From Linyphia triangularis (taxonomy: Eukaryota; Arthropoda; Arachnida; Araneae; Linyphiidae): 64,000 bases of DNA. Location of the stretch: contig OZ021729.1 of the NCBI GenBank assembly GCA_963978545.1, positions 85,602,670-85,666,669 on the forward strand. Direction: 5' to 3'. Each line of letters starts with the position of its first letter. Positions within the stretch are counted from its first letter, which is position 1. Shown in pieces: positions 63,951 through 64,000 of this stretch. Below the pieces are notes generated by a model. It was not told where the DNA came from and made no database searches. It saw nothing but the letters and a program-made list of their open reading frames with translations. A program made the translations under genes and the position numbers.

Positions 63951-64000
63951 TGATTTGTGGTATAGGAAGGTTGAAGCCGAAGCGCGTCAATAAAAAAATG

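Noticed and set aside
60575..64000. Missing N-terminal exons of RpL23
   Set aside because: I looked on the - strand for the conserved N-terminal segment (residues about 1-32) and saw nothing matching. The exons are probably beyond the window edge.
1..64000. CRISPR arrays, bacterial operons, ribosome binding sites or phage genes
   Set aside because: Spliced genes, SINE/LTR/hAT elements and AT-rich introns show a eukaryotic nuclear genome; no such structures are present.

Overview
This is a window of an AT-rich animal genome. It has long introns with GT-AG borders, GC-richer coding exons, and a dense load of mostly non-autonomous transposons. The gene content (a neuronal DLGAP/GKAP-type scaffold gene and a ribosomal protein gene) and the repeat types (tRNA-derived SINE, pogo/Tigger, hAT, TTAA elements, copia and non-LTR remnants) point to an invertebrate. 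An arthropod, possibly an arachnid, is my best guess, but nothing seen here fixes the species.

Two protein-coding genes are supported. (1) On the + strand, ten coding exons between 10472 and 49406 join in consistent phase into one 907-residue frame. It ends in the GKAP homology region typical of DLGAP proteins (SAPAP; vulcan in Drosophila). A 5' UTR exon piece lies at 10398-10471. (2) On the - strand, three 3' exons of ribosomal protein L23 (uL14) lie between 57790 and 60574; its 5' exons (about the first 32 codons) lie beyond the right edge. The two genes are convergent, with about 8.4 kb between their stop codons.

Layout: 1-10397 is upstream of the DLGAP start codon. It holds a 3-bp-target palindromic element inside an older repeat, a truncated LTR with a perfect four-unit heat shock element, a TTAA element split by an 844-bp hAT element, and a copia RNase H remnant. 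Intron 1 holds CAGGGTTCCCAC elements, one split by a 2-kb pogo element and one split by a younger copy of its own kind. Intron 2 holds a dead RNase H-bearing non-LTR element (- strand) and a 2.6-kb TAGGGTGG element with an 8-bp duplication. Intron 4 holds a CAGGGTTCCCAC-type element split by a solo LTR, then a complete tRNA SINE with a 14-bp duplication. Introns 5-7 hold TTAA elements, a 235-bp hairpin element and a Tigger fragment. Intron 9 holds a palindromic element split by two later insertions, a 2.4-kb TAGGGTGG element with transposase-like ORF debris, and a 159-bp tandem duplication. The intergenic part (49407-57789) is mostly featureless AT-rich DNA. The RpL23 introns and upstream DNA carry more 5-bp-target elements.

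The most useful signals are the nested insertions with readable target duplications, which give a relative age order of repeat families. Others are the heat-shock-element LTR family, two TTAA elements sharing a single TTAA, and a DLGAP C-terminus without the usual PDZ ligand. All calls come from reading the sequence; no database search was run.
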